47,817 nucleotides of DNA from an uncultured Peptococcaceae bacterium. Lineage in GTDB: Bacteria > Bacillota > Peptococcia > Peptococcales > Peptococcaceae. Under the pieces are notes generated by a model. It was not told where the DNA came from and did not search any database. It saw only the letters and a list, made by a program, of their open reading frames with translations. Shown piece after piece: positions 17,755 to 26,934 of this stretch (its first letter is position 1; the number at the start of each line of letters is the position of its first letter). Location of the stretch: positions 1 through 47,817 of the forward strand of contig CATJSX010000141.1 in assembly GCA_949743265.1 (NCBI GenBank), read 5' to 3'. The position numbers and the translations under genes were made by a program.

Positions 17755-19419
17755 TTAAGAAATAATTTTCGCTTTAGCGTAAGTGGCAAAAACTTTTTCA
17801 ATCTCGACCAAAACTTCCTGTTCCAAATAGGCGGCGCCATGCTCAATCCGAATCACATAGCCGCCAATACGCCCAATACCGTCTTGTTCTTGAATTTGAT
17901 GCACATCTTGCACTTTTATGCGCAAAATCTCGCCTGATTCCACAGGCAATTTGAGTTCAGCTTCAGCAGCCATTTGATGTACTGCTTGAATCTTATATTC
18001 CTGCCACGATAGTTGGCTGTTGCCAGTAACAATAATACGTTTCCCTAAGCGCTGCTCCAAAACGGTTAAACTTTGCCCATTTTCGCCAATTAACTCTGAA
18101 GCTATCTGCGGATGGCAACTGACTGCTATGGTAGCGGCTTCGCTGCGCTCGGCAATTTCCCGCAAATTGGCAACAATTTTTAATACCAATGTTTCTTCAG
18201 AAAGTAAACGTCCTTTGCCATGACAGTAAGGACACTCTTGTTCATAAATACCTGATAGTGGGGAACGAGTTTTTTTGCGGGTAATCTCTACCAGCCCTAG
18301 TTGTGTCAAGCCTTGAATGGTGCTCTTCACTTTTCCTTTTTTGAGAGCTTCGTCCAATTTGGCTAAAATTAGCGCTTTATCAGCTTCTCGCTGCATATCA
18401 ATAAAGTCAACAATAATGATGCCGCCAATGCTGCGCAACTGAAGTTGACGAGCAATTTCTATAGCAGCTTCGCAATTCATTTGTACAATGGTTTCCTGCA
18501 AATTATTTTTACCGACAAATTTACCGGTATTGACATCAATAACCGTCATCGCTTCAGTCTGGTCAATAACTAAAAAACCACCGTTTTTTAGCCAGACGCG
18601 ACGTTTTAATGCTCGCTCAATTTCTGCTGTTAAATTGTACTGCGCCTTTAACTGGTCGTCTTCCAATAAACGCAAAGGATAATTCACGTTATTTTCCCGA
18701 AAAAACTCTCGCAATTCTTCATACACCTGATAATCATTAACCACAATACGGCTGACATCTTGTTCCAGCAAATCTCGTACAATACAGTTAATAACACTGA
18801 AGTCATGATATACCAACGCTGGCGCTGTTATTTTATGGCTCTTTCGTTCCAGCTGCGTCCAATCCTCCTGAAGTTTGGCTAAATCCGTCGCTATTTGTTC
18901 TGCTTCGACGTTTTTGGCTATAGTTCGTATGATTATCCCATGGGGAGAATCAGCAGAAATTTTTTCAGCAAGATGAAGCAGTTCTTCTCGCTTGATTTCG
19001 TCAGTGATTTTACGTGAAACACCAATATGAGGATCATCAATCATCAAAACAGCGTAACGACCAGCTAAGGACAAACGCCGACTAACGCGTACGCCTTTTA
19101 AACTGTTGGCTTCTTTTGTCACTTGAACCAAAATTTCTTGTCCGCTTTTAACCAAATGACTAATATTGGGTACAATATCTTGATCATAGTGCGCGTCTAT
19201 AGCATCGTCAACATATAGAAAAGCATTTTTTTCTAAACCAATATCTACAAAAGCCGCTTGCATACCGGGCAACACGTCTTTGACTACGCCTTTAAAAATA
19301 CTACCACACAAACGCTTGCCATCAGCCCGTTCGTTATAGAGTTCTATTAAAACACCATCGTCGAAAACGGCTATAACTGTTTCTTCCCAGTGGTGCTGCA
19401 CAACAATTTCTTTGGCCAT
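17755..19419 (-). CDS. rng: Ribonuclease G/E family endoribonuclease
   Basis: A 554-residue endoribonuclease for rRNA maturation and mRNA decay. It has an N-terminal S1-type domain (GSIFKGVVKDVLPGMQAAFVD), a catalytic DNase I-like domain with the Mg ligands in VIDVNTGKFVG and IIIVDFIDM, and a C-terminal zinc-link CPYCHGKG that joins protomers. Length is that of RNase G rather than RNase E. Start is ATG 19419 behind GGAAGGTGG; the frame continues 12 codons further without a ribosome site. Together with the DUF2344 and radical SAM genes upstream it forms the common Clostridia/Negativicutes block that ends near rplU. Confidence 0.94.
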   Translation of the reverse strand: MAKEIVVQHHWEETVIAVFDDGVLIELYNERADGKRLCGSIFKGVVKDVLPGMQAAFVDIGLEKNAFLYVDDAIDAHYDQDIVPNISHLVKSGQEILVQVTKEANSLKGVRVSRRLSLAGRYAVLMIDDPHIGVSRKITDEIKREELLHLAEKISADSPHGIIIRTIAKNVEAEQIATDLAKLQEDWTQLERKSHKITAPALVYHDFSVINCIVRDLLEQDVSRIVVNDYQVYEELREFFRENNVNYPLRLLEDDQLKAQYNLTAEIERALKRRVWLKNGGFLVIDQTEAMTVIDVNTGKFVGKNNLQETIVQMNCEAAIEIARQLQLRSIGGIIIVDFIDMQREADKALILAKLDEALKKGKVKSTIQGLTQLGLVEITRKKTRSPLSGIYEQECPYCHGKGRLLSEETLVLKIVANLREIAERSEAATIAVSCHPQIASELIGENGQSLTVLEQRLGKRIIVTGNSQLSWQEYKIQAVHQMAAEAELKLPVESGEILRIKVQDVHQIQEQDGIGRIGGYVIRIEHGAAYLEQEVLVEIEKVFATYAKAKIIS

Positions 19420-19455
19420 AAGCCACCTTCCCTTTATTCTGGAATCAATTGACAA

Positions 19456-20160
19456 CTAACAAAATACAAAAGGTGAAACCAAATCGTTATCCTTTGCTAC
19501 ATATAGCCCTTCACGATGAATGGTCATAATTTCATTAACAATCGGCAATCCTACCGACATCAATCCTAAAACTACTTCGTCTGGACGTACGTTGCCTGTA
19601 CTGCCAGTCTGTACCAACATTTCCAGCTGTAAACAATCGCCGTCCATTTTGGCGGTCAATGCAAAAATACTCGGTCGAATATTAACTTCCCGTTTGTTTC
19701 TGCTGTTTTTCTTAAAGCGCAATACGTTAATGACATCTTGTGCCCAAAAATCAGATAATAATTGTGCCAAATGTGTCTCTGAAATTGTTTCAGTTAGTTG
19801 TGCGCTCAATTGATAACGCGCACGATCAATGACTGCCATTAACGCTTCTGTTTTTTGGGTAATTTCTTGCGCATCTAAAAGCATCAATGCTGGCGGCAAA
19901 TTTTGCGTCAGCCGCTCTTTCAACTGAGTGAGTTCAACAGCTTCGGTCAATTCCATATCCATATACTCACCGTTGCTGGTTACGCCTACTGAAAGCGCTG
20001 AACCGAAAGAGATTTTAGGATGAGGATTAAATCCTTGGCTGAACGCCAACGGTAAACCGCTGCGGCGAATAGATCGCTCCCATGCTCGCATGAGGTCTAA
20101 ATGAGACAAAAAACGTCCGGCATTAGTTTTAGCATATTTTATTCTGATTTGCACCATCAT
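19456..20160 (-). CDS. DUF2344 (TIGR03936) radical-SAM-associated protein
   Basis: 234 residues starting MMVQIRIKYAKTNAGRFLSH with the family marks LDLMRAWERSIRRSGLPLAFSQ and FNPHPKISFGSALSVGV. From family knowledge this gene always pairs with the TIGR03960 radical SAM gene, and in some genomes the two are fused. Here they overlap by 32 bases (20129-20160), which implies translational coupling. Starts at 20160, 20157 and 20154 all follow AAAGGAGG within 2-8 bases, so the N-terminus is uncertain by two residues. Biochemical role unknown. Confidence 0.9.
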   Translation of the reverse strand: MMVQIRIKYAKTNAGRFLSHLDLMRAWERSIRRSGLPLAFSQGFNPHPKISFGSALSVGVTSNGEYMDMELTEAVELTQLKERLTQNLPPALMLLDAQEITQKTEALMAVIDRARYQLSAQLTETISETHLAQLLSDFWAQDVINVLRFKKNSRNKREVNIRPSIFALTAKMDGDCLQLEMLVQTGSTGNVRPDEVVLGLMSVGLPIVNEIMTIHREGLYVAKDNDLVSPFVFC

Positions 20161-22027
20161 CTCCTCCTTTCAAATCAACCTTTGCCGCCAGATCTTGACA
20201 AACGCCGCAAATAGAACAATAGCCTTGTCGACAATCTGGCGTTACTGTTTCCGCTAATGCTTTTTGATGCTCGTTAATGAGATAGCTCTTGCGCACGCCA
20301 ATGTGGATATGATCCCACGGTAATGTTTCTTCATAATCGATAGAGCGATGGGCGTAAAAACAAGGATCAAGACCAGCTTCTTCAAAGGCTTCCAACCACC
20401 AATCGAGATCAAAAAATTCACTCCAACCGTCAAATTTACAGCCCTTTTGCCACGCGCCATAGAGTACGTTACCTAAACGGCGATCACCTTTGGCAAAAAC
20501 AGCTTCAATAAAACTTACCTGCGAATCATGATAATTGTAAGTAATTCGTTTATTATTGATCAAACTACGCAAATACTGCTGACGACGGCGTAATTCTTCA
20601 CCAGTAACTTGTCCTTCAAATTGAAAAGGCGTAAAAGGCTTGGGCACAAATCCCGCCACACTGATAGTTATTTGCGGCGGCTGTCCTTTGTTGCCTCGTT
20701 CTTTGCGAATAGCGTCGCCAATAGCTAACACTTTATAGGCCAGTTTAGCAATACCAGCAATATCTTCATCGGTTTCCGTCGGCAGACCAATCATAAAATA
20801 TAGTTTCAATTTACTCCAACCATTAGTAAATGCCATTTTGGCCACTTGTTCCAAATCTTCTTCTGAAACGCCTTTGTTGATCACATCACGTAAACGCTGT
20901 GTACCAGCTTCCGGTGCAAAGGTCAAGCTGGTACGTTTTACTTCCTGAACTACTTTGGCCAAACCTAATGAAAAATTATCTACTCGCAAAGACGGCAAGG
21001 AAACGCTGATATTTTTTTCCGCTAAAGTTGCTACCAAATTTTTCAGCAGCGGCTCTATGCCTGTATAATCACTGGTGCTCAAAGAAGTCAGCGACAAATC
21101 ATTATGTCCTGTATGCTGCAATATTGCTAGCGCCTGCTGAGTTAATTCCATTTGTGTTTTTTCACGAACTGGACGGTAGAGCATACCGGCTTGGCAGAAG
21201 CGACAACCTCGCGTACAGCCTCGCTGTACTTCCAACATTGCTCGATCATGAACCACATCAAGATAGGGGACAATGGGTTTAAGTGGAAAATAAGCGTGAT
21301 CCATCTGTTGCAAATAACGTTTAGTCAATACTTTCGGCGCTTCTTTTCGGTTAGGTGTTATGGCTGCGATTGTTCCATCGTCATGGTAAGTCATATCATA
21401 GAATCGCGGAATATATAGCCCTTTGATAGTAACTAATTCTTTCAATAGTTCGTCTTTGTGCCAACACCCTTCATGTTTTGCCAAATGCTCTGCTAATGCA
21501 TGATAAAATTCCAGATTGACTTCTTCTCCTTCTCCTAAAATAACGACGTCCACAAAATCAGCCAATGGTTCAGCATTATAGGCACAAGGTCCGCCAACAA
21601 AAATCAAAGGATCGTCATCGCTTCTTTCCCAGTATCGCAGCGGAATGCCGCTCAAATCCAGCATATTGAGAATATTGGTGTAGCTCATTTCATACTGCAA
21701 AGTAAAACCTACCGCATCAAAATCTTTTACTGGTCGAAAACTTTCCAGCGCGTAAAGAGGCAAATGATGTGTTCGCAACTGTTCTTCCATATCGCTCCAT
21801 GGCGCAAAAACTCGCTCCATTAAATAATCGGTTTGTTCATTAGTCAAATGATATAAAATGCTCAATCCTAAATGAGACATACCAATCTCATAAACATCAG
21901 GAAAAGCAAAAACCATGCGTAGTTTTACCGATTCCCAATCTTTTTTCACTACATTAAGCTCATCACCTAAGTACCTTAATGGTTTTTCTACTTTATTTAA
22001 AATATGCTGCTCAATATATTCCCGCAT
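20129..22027 (-). CDS. TIGR03960-type B12-binding radical SAM protein
   Basis: 632 residues. An N-terminal cobalamin-binding-like region (MRVVFAF-type strand, DVYEIGMSHLGLSIL) is followed by a radical SAM core with the cluster motif CTRGCRFC near residues 269-276 and SLPSLRVDNF. A Cys-rich tail, CRQGYCSICGVC, lies close to the C-terminus. Start is ATG 22027, with AAGGAG 9 bases upstream; the longer frame to 22060 has no site. It leads the five-gene minus-strand block. The reaction is unknown; conserved pairing with DUF2344 and RNase G suggests a role in RNA or ribosome maturation, which is inference. Confidence 0.92.
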   Translation of the reverse strand: MREYIEQHILNKVEKPLRYLGDELNVVKKDWESVKLRMVFAFPDVYEIGMSHLGLSILYHLTNEQTDYLMERVFAPWSDMEEQLRTHHLPLYALESFRPVKDFDAVGFTLQYEMSYTNILNMLDLSGIPLRYWERSDDDPLIFVGGPCAYNAEPLADFVDVVILGEGEEVNLEFYHALAEHLAKHEGCWHKDELLKELVTIKGLYIPRFYDMTYHDDGTIAAITPNRKEAPKVLTKRYLQQMDHAYFPLKPIVPYLDVVHDRAMLEVQRGCTRGCRFCQAGMLYRPVREKTQMELTQQALAILQHTGHNDLSLTSLSTSDYTGIEPLLKNLVATLAEKNISVSLPSLRVDNFSLGLAKVVQEVKRTSLTFAPEAGTQRLRDVINKGVSEEDLEQVAKMAFTNGWSKLKLYFMIGLPTETDEDIAGIAKLAYKVLAIGDAIRKERGNKGQPPQITISVAGFVPKPFTPFQFEGQVTGEELRRRQQYLRSLINNKRITYNYHDSQVSFIEAVFAKGDRRLGNVLYGAWQKGCKFDGWSEFFDLDWWLEAFEEAGLDPCFYAHRSIDYEETLPWDHIHIGVRKSYLINEHQKALAETVTPDCRQGYCSICGVCQDLAAKVDLKGGDDGANQNKIC

Positions 22028-22081
22028 GTTAGGCCACTCCTTAATCAATATCAAAATCATGACTTTTTGTTTTCGTCATTT

Positions 22082-22110
22082 ATTATAGCGTATTTATCTT
22101 AAATAATAAA
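22082..22110 (-). promoter_or_regulatory. Putative promoter of the radical SAM-ridA block
   Basis: Minus-strand TATAAT (complement of 22082-22087), 17-base spacer, and a weak TTTATT -35. It lies about 55 bases before the first start. Confidence 0.5.
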
Positions 22111-22127
22111 CACTTCACTGCTAATAA

Positions 22128-22184
22128 AAAAAGAAAAGACCAACCAAAGAGTTTTATTTTACTCTTTAGTGGTCTTTCCTTATT
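22128..22184. terminator. Terminator hairpin
   Basis: Nested arms AAGACCA...TGGTCTT and AAAGAG...CTCTTT around an AT loop, flanked by an A-run at left and T-rich sequence at right. It ends transcription entering from the remnant region on the minus strand, so it insulates the radical SAM promoter. Confidence 0.7.
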
Positions 22185-22189
22185 AAAAG

Positions 22190-22470
22190 TTATTTTCCAT
22201 CATCAAATCGGCAGTGTCTTTCCCGATGAATACCTTTGCTATCTAAAAGTCCTAATTTGCGAAAATGCTAACTTAAGATCTCACAAATTTTAGCAGTGTT
22301 CAACTGCAAATTTCTCTGATTTGGTTCCATTTTTGCAAAGTAATCAAATCAACATTAAACATAAATTCATTGGCCAAATGATAAATTTCTGGTTCTGTTC
22401 CATACTCGATTTTTTGGCATTGGAAACAGTATAGTTCTAGTTCAGAACCGTCATATGTTACATAAATTTT
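22190..22470 (-). pseudogene. Decayed small gene, CxxC-containing product
   Basis: On the minus strand a clean coding-like frame reads IYVTYDGSELELYCFQCQKI, EYGTEPEIYHLANEFMFNVD, ending QIREICS at a stop near 22312. A shift of one base restores LNTAKICEILS, then an in-frame TAG (where a Trp codon would fit) and HFRKLGLLDSKGIHRERHC, ending RFDDGK at TAA 22190-22192. No start codon is present at the upstream end. This is a gene with at least one frameshift, one nonsense change and a lost N-terminus. The family is not recognised; CFQC may be half of a zinc site. Confidence 0.6.
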
Positions 22471-22542
22471 TTAACCAAATATTATTATTGAGCGAGTTGC
22501 TTTTACTAATCAAAAGTAAAATCACAAAATAGAAGATTCATT

Positions 22543-23037
22543 TTACGCTATTGTTTCTTTTGATTGAGCAAAATATACTCTGAGCATTCCAAAATAAGCG
22601 GCGATACTAGCAGCAACGCCTGAATAAAATCCCACAAGAATAATCCATACTATTCGGGATAATGTAGTGGTAAAGCCGATTAACCAAATTATCCCATAAG
22701 GAATCACCCATAAAATAATGCTTGTCAAAATTCCAATGACGATGGCTCCAAACATTAAATTGTTTGGTATGAATCTTGCTATGAAATGATCTTCTTTTTG
22801 TTCAAAATCTAACTGCTCATTTTTAGCCAAAACACCTTTCAAAATCAAGCCGCCGAATAACGGACAAATTACGCCGCAACCCAAAGCAACCAGTAAAAAG
22901 TTAATCCGCAAAGATGAGCTAATCATTTGTTCCATCGATGGCAATGTGAAATAAGAAATAATACCATTGATAATAGCCGTCGTTAAGCCACAGTTAAGAA
23001 TACTATTTTTGATTAAAATTTTTGTTGTTTCTTTCAT
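22543..23037 (-). CDS. Small four-helix membrane protein, hypothetical
   Basis: 164 residues with four hydrophobic segments (about 14-30, 44-66, 92-116 and 126-150) and a charged loop, KNEQLDFEQKEDHF, after the second. ATG 23037 follows GGGGGGAG, and a near-consensus promoter lies at 23084-23112, so it is expressed as a single gene. The pattern of two helical hairpins resembles small uncharacterised integral proteins seen beside MarR or TetR regulators, but no regulator is present. Family not recognised. Confidence 0.7.
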   Translation of the reverse strand: MKETTKILIKNSILNCGLTTAIINGIISYFTLPSMEQMISSSLRINFLLVALGCGVICPLFGGLILKGVLAKNEQLDFEQKEDHFIARFIPNNLMFGAIVIGILTSIILWVIPYGIIWLIGFTTTLSRIVWIILVGFYSGVAASIAAYFGMLRVYFAQSKETIA

Positions 23038-23083
23038 TTTTTCTCCCCCCTTTCTCTATAAAGCTTGTTAAACGACAATATAA

Positions 23084-23112
23084 AGTATACTAGAAAATTA
23101 AACTTTAGTCAA
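23084..23112 (-). promoter_or_regulatory. Strong sigma-A promoter of the 22543-23037 gene
   Basis: Minus-strand TTGACT (complement of 23107-23112), 17-base spacer, TATACT (complement of 23084-23089); 46 bases before the start codon. Confidence 0.75.
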
Positions 23113-23271
23113 TCTTGTCATCAATATCATATCATGGCAGTTCATAGCGTCAATATTTTTGTAAAGCTGTTTTCTGCCGAAAAGTCCAATGGCAATAGCA
23201 GCTACCAACCAGAAAGTACCGTTAATGATATTGACGCCTAAGCAACCAAAAGAAGAAAAACCGGCTATTAA
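23098..23271 (-). pseudogene. C-terminal fragment of a membrane protein
   Basis: A minus-strand frame without a start codon: LIAGFSSFGCLGVNIINGTF, then WLVAAIAIGLFGRKQLYKN, ending TRLTKV at TAA 23098-23100. It reads as one or two membrane helices with a basic tail, like the end of a permease. Its last codons contain the -35 of the neighbouring promoter. The upstream part of the gene is missing and the frame abuts a different remnant on the opposite strand, so this is a deletion junction. Confidence 0.45.
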
Positions 23272-23507
23272 TCATAAACAATCGCTTTTTCCTAGAAGAG
23301 GCAAAAGAAGCTTCTATCCATCCTCATGCTGTTTCTGATGGTAATATTCCTTGCGTTATTGAAAAATTAGAGGACAAAGACGCCGCTATTGCTGGTATTA
23401 ACGGCGAAACTAATCATTCCTTGATTTTAAAACCAAAAGATAGAGAGCACGCCTTGAGCGATTTAATAATTACGCCATGTTATATTGTTCATATTATTTT
23501 ACATTAG
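23262..23507 (+). pseudogene. Internal or C-terminal fragment of an unrecognised gene
   Basis: A plus-strand frame without start: RLLIINNRFFLEEAKEASIH, then VSDGNIPCVIEKLEDKDAAI, AGINGETNHSLILKPKDREH, ending at TAG 23505-23507 after a tail that looks out of frame. The Asp/Glu/Lys-rich text is clearly coding-like and uses this genome's codons. No domain could be named. It converges on the cardiolipin synthase gene with a 9-base overlap. Confidence 0.45.
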
Positions 23508-25079
23508 CGGCGCAATAATTTTCAGAATGAACCCCATTATTTTTAATGTCCATTTTTCTTTTTTTATCGTTTCTGGTGTTACTAAACGGCATTTTGTTAA
23601 TGTATAATCAAAATCGGCTGCGATTTTAGGTAGGCAGTCTGCTTGATACAGATAAGTAGCACATTCAAAATGATGGTAAAGGCTACGATAATCTAAATTG
23701 ATTGTTCCTACAACAGCTTCTCTATCGTCGCTAACAAATACTTTAGCGTGAACAAAACCGGGTGTATATTCAAAAATCTGTACTCCCGACTCTAATAATG
23801 AGGCGTAATGAGATTTTGCCAAAGAATAGGGAGCTTTCTTGTCGGGAATACCGGGTAGAATTAGTTTGACATCTACGCCTCTTTCAGCAGCAAATTTTAG
23901 TGCTGTTTCCATTTCTCTGTCTAAAATCAAATAAGGCGACATAATATGGACATATTGTTGAGCGCGATTTAAGATATCCATATAGACCCGTTCGCCTATG
24001 CGATTGTCATCCAGAGGGCAATCGCCATAAGGCAACACATAGCCGCCAGCACCTGTTTGCGGTAGAACAGGATAGGATAAAAAATGATCAAACGCTAAGT
24101 CCTTTTCATCAATTCCCCACATTTGCAAAAACATCAGCGTGAAATTTTTTACCGCTTCTCCTTTGAGCATAACAGCAGTATCTTTCCAATGTCCATGCTT
24201 GCCAATATGATTGATGTATTCATCTGCCAGATTGACGCCGCCGTTAAAAGCGGTATGTCCGTCAATTACTAAAATTTTGCGGTGATCCCGATAGTTATAA
24301 TGCGTTGAAACAAAGGGAGTAATCGGTGCAAACATTTTGCATTTGATGCCCAACCTACACAATCGTTTGGGATAATCGTGCGGCAAAGTGGAAAATTCGC
24401 AAGTCCCGTCATACATAACTCGAACTTCCACGCCTTCTGCTGCCTTTTGAGCTAAGATCTCTAAAATTTTCCCCCACATCACACCTTCATCAATAATGAA
24501 ATATTCCAGAAAAATAAAATGTTTAGCTTGTTTTAACTGCTGCAACATTTCTGTCCATTTCTCTTCGCCACTAGGAAAATAAGTTGCTGCTGTATGATCG
24601 AACACTGGATAACAGCCGCTACGACGAATATATCGTGCTAAGGAAGCCACTGCTGGATTTTCTTTTGCCAGAGAAGCTAGCGTTTCAGCAGATTGTGGAA
24701 TGCTATCATAAGTTTGCGTATTCAACTGGTTAAAACGAGCTTTTATAGCGCGATGTCCAATATCATTTTGCGTATACCAAAACAATAATGCGCCGAATAC
24801 CGGTAAAAGCATGATGACTACCAACCAAGTAATTTTAGCAGTAGGATCAAGACGACTGTTGAGCAGGTTTAGCACTATAAAGGCAGTAAACAACACTGTG
24901 CCGCCCATAATATGGGGTAGAAAATCTTTAAACCACTGAAAAATACTAAACAGTACTAGAACTTGAAATACCAGCAGAAGCACAATCAATCCCAAACGAC
25001 TGAATACAGCATGAATGACTCCCTTCTGTCCTTTTTTCAAAAGCTGTATACCACGATTTTCATCAAATATTTTCGACAT
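23499..25079 (-). CDS. cls: Cardiolipin synthase (phospholipase D family)
   Basis: Joins two phosphatidylglycerol molecules to cardiolipin at the membrane. 526 residues: two N-terminal membrane helices (about 28-70) and a PLDc-N segment, followed by two HKD motifs, HYNYRDHRKILVIDGHTAFNG near residues 250-270 and FVHAKVFVSDDREAVVGTIN near 430-450. ATG 25079 follows AGAGGAT. It appears to be monocistronic. The call is firm at family level; other PLD-type transferases share the fold. Confidence 0.93.
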   Translation of the reverse strand: MSKIFDENRGIQLLKKGQKGVIHAVFSRLGLIVLLLVFQVLVLFSIFQWFKDFLPHIMGGTVLFTAFIVLNLLNSRLDPTAKITWLVVIMLLPVFGALLFWYTQNDIGHRAIKARFNQLNTQTYDSIPQSAETLASLAKENPAVASLARYIRRSGCYPVFDHTAATYFPSGEEKWTEMLQQLKQAKHFIFLEYFIIDEGVMWGKILEILAQKAAEGVEVRVMYDGTCEFSTLPHDYPKRLCRLGIKCKMFAPITPFVSTHYNYRDHRKILVIDGHTAFNGGVNLADEYINHIGKHGHWKDTAVMLKGEAVKNFTLMFLQMWGIDEKDLAFDHFLSYPVLPQTGAGGYVLPYGDCPLDDNRIGERVYMDILNRAQQYVHIMSPYLILDREMETALKFAAERGVDVKLILPGIPDKKAPYSLAKSHYASLLESGVQIFEYTPGFVHAKVFVSDDREAVVGTINLDYRSLYHHFECATYLYQADCLPKIAADFDYTLTKCRLVTPETIKKEKWTLKIMGFILKIIAPLM

Positions 25080-25190
25080 TTATTTTATCCTCTCTTTAGC
25101 TTTTTTGAAATGATTTTATTAAAAGATATTCTTTGATTGATTACGTTATATAATATGTTCTACCATCTTGAATCCTTTGACGTCTTATAG

Positions 25191-25237
25191 AAAAACCCCC
25201 GTCATAGATCGCATTCGCTTTTTGACTGGGGTTTTAT
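25191..25237 (-). terminator. Terminator of the alaR-alaT unit
   Basis: AAAACCCC arms pair with GGGGTTTT (25192-25199 and 25228-25235), extended by GTC/GAC inside, and on the minus strand are followed by a T-run. It lies 8 bases after the aminotransferase stop. Confidence 0.75.
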
Positions 25238-25244
25238 TTAAAAT

Positions 25245-26420
25245 TTATTTATTTTTACCAATACTTTCCAAAAAACGTCCGATACGTCGTAGTGCTTCAT
25301 TTAAATTATTCACTGAAGCAGCATAACTGCATCGTATAAAGCCTTCACCGCTAGGACCGAAAGCTGTACCAGGAACGACAGCAACTTTTTCTTTCATCAG
25401 CAGTTGTTCAACAAATTCATCGCTAGTTAAGCCGGTAAATTTTATAGAAGGAAAGATATAAAATGCGCCTTTCGGTTCAAAACAGTCAAATCCTAATTTA
25501 CGAAAACCATCAACGATTAAATTACGTCGTTGCTTATAAGAAGCAATCATTTTTTCCATTTCCTGCCGACCGTTTTTTAATGCTTCTAAAGCTGCCATTT
25601 GTCCCATAATGGGCGCACAAAGTGTCGTGTATTGATGAATTTTGGTCATTTGTGCGATGAATGACGCTGGCCCACAAGCGTAGCCTACCCGCCAGCCGGT
25701 CATAGCAAAGGCTTTGGAAAAACCATTAAGGACAATGGTGCGTTCTTTCATATTCGGCAATGCTCCGATAGAATGATGGTCAGCATCATAGGTTAATTCG
25801 CTGTAAATTTCATCAGAAATCACGATTAAATCATGTTTAATAGCGAATTGTGCTACTGCTTCCAAATCTTCCTTGCCCATGATGCCTCCAGTAGGATTGT
25901 TGGGATAAGGCATAATCAAAACTTTGCTCTTAGGCGTAACAACTTTTTCTAATTCAGCCACAGTCAAACGAAATTCATCTTTTTCATACGTATTGACTGG
26001 TACTGCTACGCCACCAACTAATGTGGTAATAGGCGCATAAGAAATATATGAAGGATCGGGTATCAATACCTCGTCACCAGATGAAATCAATGTGCGCAAA
26101 GCCACGTCAATTCCTTCGCTAGCGCCCACTGTGACCAACACTTCTTTTTCCCAATCAAAATGCAAATTGTATTTTTGAAGATATTGGCAAATAGCTTCTC
26201 GTAATTCTGGCATACCAGAATTGGGGGTATACATGGTATAACCTTCTTCCAAAGAATAGAAGCAGGCTTCGCGAATGTGCCATGGCGTGACAAAATCCGG
26301 TTCGCCGACGCCTAAAGAAATGCAGCCTTCCATTGTACTAGCAAGATCAAAAAATTTACGTATGCCAGAAGGCGGCAGATCAATAACGGTTTGGTTCATA
26401 TATTTTTCTGCGTTCATCAT
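25245..26420 (-). CDS. alaT: Class I/II aminotransferase, probable alanine transaminase AlaT
   Basis: PLP-dependent transaminase of 391 residues. Landmarks: YTPNSGMPELREAI, PYPNNPTGGIM (Asn contacting PLP), VISDEIYSEL (Asp to the pyridine N), and NGFSKAFAMTGWRVGYA with the Schiff-base lysine near residue 238. Start ATG 26420 overlaps the regulator gene by 4 bases (26417-26420). Naming as AlaT rests on context: it is cotranscribed with an Lrp-type regulator as in the alaR-alaT pair of Bacillus subtilis, and the leader is a T-box whose specifier reads GCC, an alanine codon. By sequence alone it is an aspartate-family aminotransferase of unsettled specificity. Confidence 0.88.
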   Translation of the reverse strand: MMNAEKYMNQTVIDLPPSGIRKFFDLASTMEGCISLGVGEPDFVTPWHIREACFYSLEEGYTMYTPNSGMPELREAICQYLQKYNLHFDWEKEVLVTVGASEGIDVALRTLISSGDEVLIPDPSYISYAPITTLVGGVAVPVNTYEKDEFRLTVAELEKVVTPKSKVLIMPYPNNPTGGIMGKEDLEAVAQFAIKHDLIVISDEIYSELTYDADHHSIGALPNMKERTIVLNGFSKAFAMTGWRVGYACGPASFIAQMTKIHQYTTLCAPIMGQMAALEALKNGRQEMEKMIASYKQRRNLIVDGFRKLGFDCFEPKGAFYIFPSIKFTGLTSDEFVEQLLMKEKVAVVPGTAFGPSGEGFIRCSYAASVNNLNEALRRIGRFLESIGKNK

Positions 26421-26908
26421 AAGGAAATCACCAGCCTTTTATCGGTCGTATTATCATTAAAGATAACACCGTCTTTTTTATAACTGCGCATGATAAAGTT
26501 GGTTTTGGTGCCGCGAACTTCTTCTAAGCAGGCGAGATGTTCTGCAACAAAGTTGCTAATTTCCTGCATCGTATCGCCTTCAACGATCACACACAAGTCA
26601 TAAGTACCGCTGACAAGATATAATGACTTGACTTGCGGAAAACGATAAATGCGTTCAGCAACTTTATCATAGCCAGAGCCTCTCTGTGGGGTAATATTAA
26701 CTTCGATCAAAGCTGTCGGGCGATGAACTTGTGCTTTTTCCCAGTTGATGACGGTATTGTAGCGAACAATAATTTGTTCTTTTTCTAATTGATCAATACG
26801 CTCAGCAATTTCTTCTGGCGAAGCTTTTAGCATACTGCCAATTTGTTCTGTAGTTAGACGATTGTTGTTTTCCAGCAGAATCAATAATTCTTTGGTGAGA
26901 TTGTCCAC
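26417..26908 (-). CDS. alaR: Lrp/AsnC-family regulator, probable AlaR
   Basis: 163 residues: an N-terminal winged helix-turn-helix (ELLILLENNNRLTTEQIGSM) and a C-terminal RAM ligand-binding domain (RPTALIEVNITPQRGSGYDK ... YLVSGTYDLCVIVEGDTM). The first start in frame, TTG 26917, touches AAGGAG, so GTG 26908 (9 bases away) is the better choice. It is the first gene behind the T-box and overlaps the aminotransferase gene, so both share premature-termination control. The N-terminal helices are acidic, typical of Firmicute AsnC-like proteins. Effector unknown; alanine is the natural guess. Confidence 0.87.
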   Translation of the reverse strand: MDNLTKELLILLENNNRLTTEQIGSMLKASPEEIAERIDQLEKEQIIVRYNTVINWEKAQVHRPTALIEVNITPQRGSGYDKVAERIYRFPQVKSLYLVSGTYDLCVIVEGDTMQEISNFVAEHLACLEEVRGTKTNFIMRSYKKDGVIFNDNTTDKRLVISL

Positions 26909-26934
26909 TTTTTTCAACTCCTTATTTTTTAAAA

